DNA of 64,000 bases from Antarcticibacterium arcticum (GTDB taxonomy: Bacteria; Bacteroidota; Bacteroidia; Flavobacteriales; Flavobacteriaceae): contig NZ_CP042476.1 in the NCBI RefSeq assembly GCF_007993795.1, positions 3,286,001-3,350,000 on the forward strand, given 5' to 3'. Both the position numbers and the translations under genes were made by a program. A model generated the notes under the pieces. The model worked only from the letters and a program-made list of their open reading frames with translations. It did not search any database and had not been told where the DNA came from. This document shows positions 62,831-64,000 of this stretch, piece after piece. Positions within the stretch are counted from its first letter, which is position 1; each line of letters starts with the position of its first letter.

Positions 62831-63886
62831 TCAAATAATTTTGCTCAATTCTAATTTGTCAATATATTGTTCTTCGAGTATTTCAAGTTGGATCTCCAAA
62901 TTAACCACATATACATCGGGCAGTTTTTGAGTTTCCAGTTTATATTCTCCCTTGTATAATATTTCCAGTCTTTTCTTTACATTATCCAGTCCCAGGCCGC
63001 CCCTTTGGGAACCACCATCTTTTGTAACAGGATCAATGCTGTTTATAAGTTTAAATTTCAAAAGGCTGCCCTCCAGCGACAAATCAAGGCTTATCCAGCA
63101 TTGATCTATTTGCCTGCTGGTTCCATGTTTAAAAGCATTTTCAACAAATGGAAGTAATAGGAGCGGAGCAATCTGGTATTTTTCTATCTCGCCCGCTACA
63201 TAAAGTGACAGGTCCAGTCTTTCTCCATAGCGCATTTTTTCAAGGGAAATGTAATTCTCCAGAAGGTTAATCTCCCGGTCTAAAGAGATGCGGTGAGAAT
63301 TGCTCTCATAGATCATGAACCGCAACAATGCCGAAAGTCTCAGGACGATCTCAGGAGATTTTGGAGAGAATTCAAGCGTATGCGAATAAAGGTTATTTAG
63401 GGTATTGAATAAAAAATGAGGATGAAGTTGCGCCTTTAACAACTTAAGTTCGGCAACAGTTCGTTGCTGTTCTGCCTCCAGGGTGTGTTTTCTTTGTACA
63501 TACCAGAATTTGAGAAGTTTAATGGAGGCGGCAATTGCAGCAACATGAATAAAGGGAAGGATATTTCTTCCCACGGTTATATTTGCTCCCTGCAAATTTG
63601 GGTCACCGGAGAGGGAGAGTTGCGCCAAAACAGTGTAAATTCCGCAGGCGCCTATAAGGATAAATAATCCCAGGAAAAACTGCCAGTATTTGCGATTCAA
63701 CAGGAATTTGGGAACCAAAAAATAAAGTACCCCATATACAATAATAAGGTGGCCGGGAATAAAAAACAAGGCATTTCGAATAGACTGCATGGGGTTAAGG
63801 TCCAGGCCGAATCCCCAGGCAAAATAAAGGACTATCAATATCCAAAATAGAATATGCAGGCCAAGCCTTTTCAGCGTTTTACCCAT
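62831..63886 (-). CDS. LytS-like sensor histidine kinase (His_kinase family)
   Basis: 351 residues. Four membrane segments in the first 140 residues, then the His_kinase domain with AQLHPHFLFNTLNNLYSHTL (phospho-acceptor His) and an HATPase with N box LLLPFVENAFKHG and GGLGLDNVKKRLEILY. No separate sensor domain is seen, as usual for this Bacteroidota type. Operon with the LytTR regulator; the last 114 bp of the window upstream hold its promoter region. Confidence 0.93.
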   Translation of the reverse strand: MGKTLKRLGLHILFWILIVLYFAWGFGLDLNPMQSIRNALFFIPGHLIIVYGVLYFLVPKFLLNRKYWQFFLGLFILIGACGIYTVLAQLSLSGDPNLQGANITVGRNILPFIHVAAIAASIKLLKFWYVQRKHTLEAEQQRTVAELKLLKAQLHPHFLFNTLNNLYSHTLEFSPKSPEIVLRLSALLRFMIYESNSHRISLDREINLLENYISLEKMRYGERLDLSLYVAGEIEKYQIAPLLLLPFVENAFKHGTSRQIDQCWISLDLSLEGSLLKFKLINSIDPVTKDGGSQRGGLGLDNVKKRLEILYKGEYKLETQKLPDVYVVNLEIQLEILEEQYIDKLELSKII

Positions 63887-64000
63887 TTTATTGTAAGATT
63901 AGAAGATTTAACTATTCTTTTTCTACAATGTATCTGGCGGGGGAAAAGTATTACTTTCGGAATATTCCAGGCAGGGCAGGACTATCGGTAAAACTCTCAA

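Overview
The window looks like a chromosomal segment of a member of the Flavobacteriaceae (Bacteroidota). Supporting signs are Bacteroidota-type promoters (TTTG, 19 bp, TAnnTTTG), few Shine-Dalgarno sites, many TTG/GTG starts, GLPGLI and YceI/DUF5777 proteins, a type IX secretion tail, and a division/cell-wall cluster that lacks murF and ddl.

Region 1 (1-21.2 kb) is conserved core. A partial lipoprotein gene is followed by proS, two identical tRNA-Glu genes and rpsT. On the minus strand lie the GTPase engB and an alpha/beta hydrolase. Then comes an unbroken plus-strand dcw cluster: mraZ-rsmH-ftsL-ftsI-murE-mraY-murD-ftsW-murG-murC-ftsQ-ftsA-ftsZ. It starts behind three 10-bp-phased GTGGTAA boxes, probably the MraZ operator, and ends at a hairpin after ftsZ. 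yqeY and tRNA-Arg(UCG) follow.

Region 2 (21229-50290) is a roughly 29-kb integrative element inserted in the 3' end of tRNA-Arg. A perfect 23-bp copy of the tRNA end is repeated at 50268-50290. The element carries an IntDOT-like tyrosine recombinase with candidate arm sites at both ends and a giant SpvB/RHS/YD polymorphic toxin with a small lipoprotein partner. It also carries an orphan RHS toxin tip with its own immunity candidate, a decayed rhs core, a LytTR regulator, and a lipoprotein/TPR-kinase/response-regulator cassette. Next is a four-gene ubiquitin-like conjugation operon: multi-ubiquitin-type Ubl, cysteine-free E2 of family E, JAB-E1 fusion and a DUF6527-like protein. Its E1 reading frame is broken by a probable one-base loss in a G run. 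An IS110-family element follows, with a structured leader that may be a bridge RNA. Then come mobilization genes (BfmA-like, HTH, winged-helix) beside a nested inverted repeat that may be oriT. The element ends with a small cysteine peptide/GLPGLI/outer-membrane receptor operon and a bfmA remnant.

Region 3 (50.3-64 kb) is outside the element. It has a multi-hairpin locus with four 59-bp tandem repeats, divergent lipoprotein proteases (subtilase and HEIGH metalloprotease), and a second copy of the small-lipoprotein/TPR-kinase/regulator cassette. It continues with a hemerythrin-like lipoprotein, a DUF808 protein, a YceI/DUF5777/His-rich lipoprotein operon, a vanadium-haloperoxidase-type lipoprotein and a LytS/LytTR two-component pair.

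The strongest leads are the island-borne ubiquitin-like operon with its frameshift, the twin lipoprotein/kinase/regulator cassettes (one in the island, one in the chromosome), the mobilization module flanked by diverged direct repeats, and the possible bridge RNA. All family assignments come from reading motifs, not from database searches.
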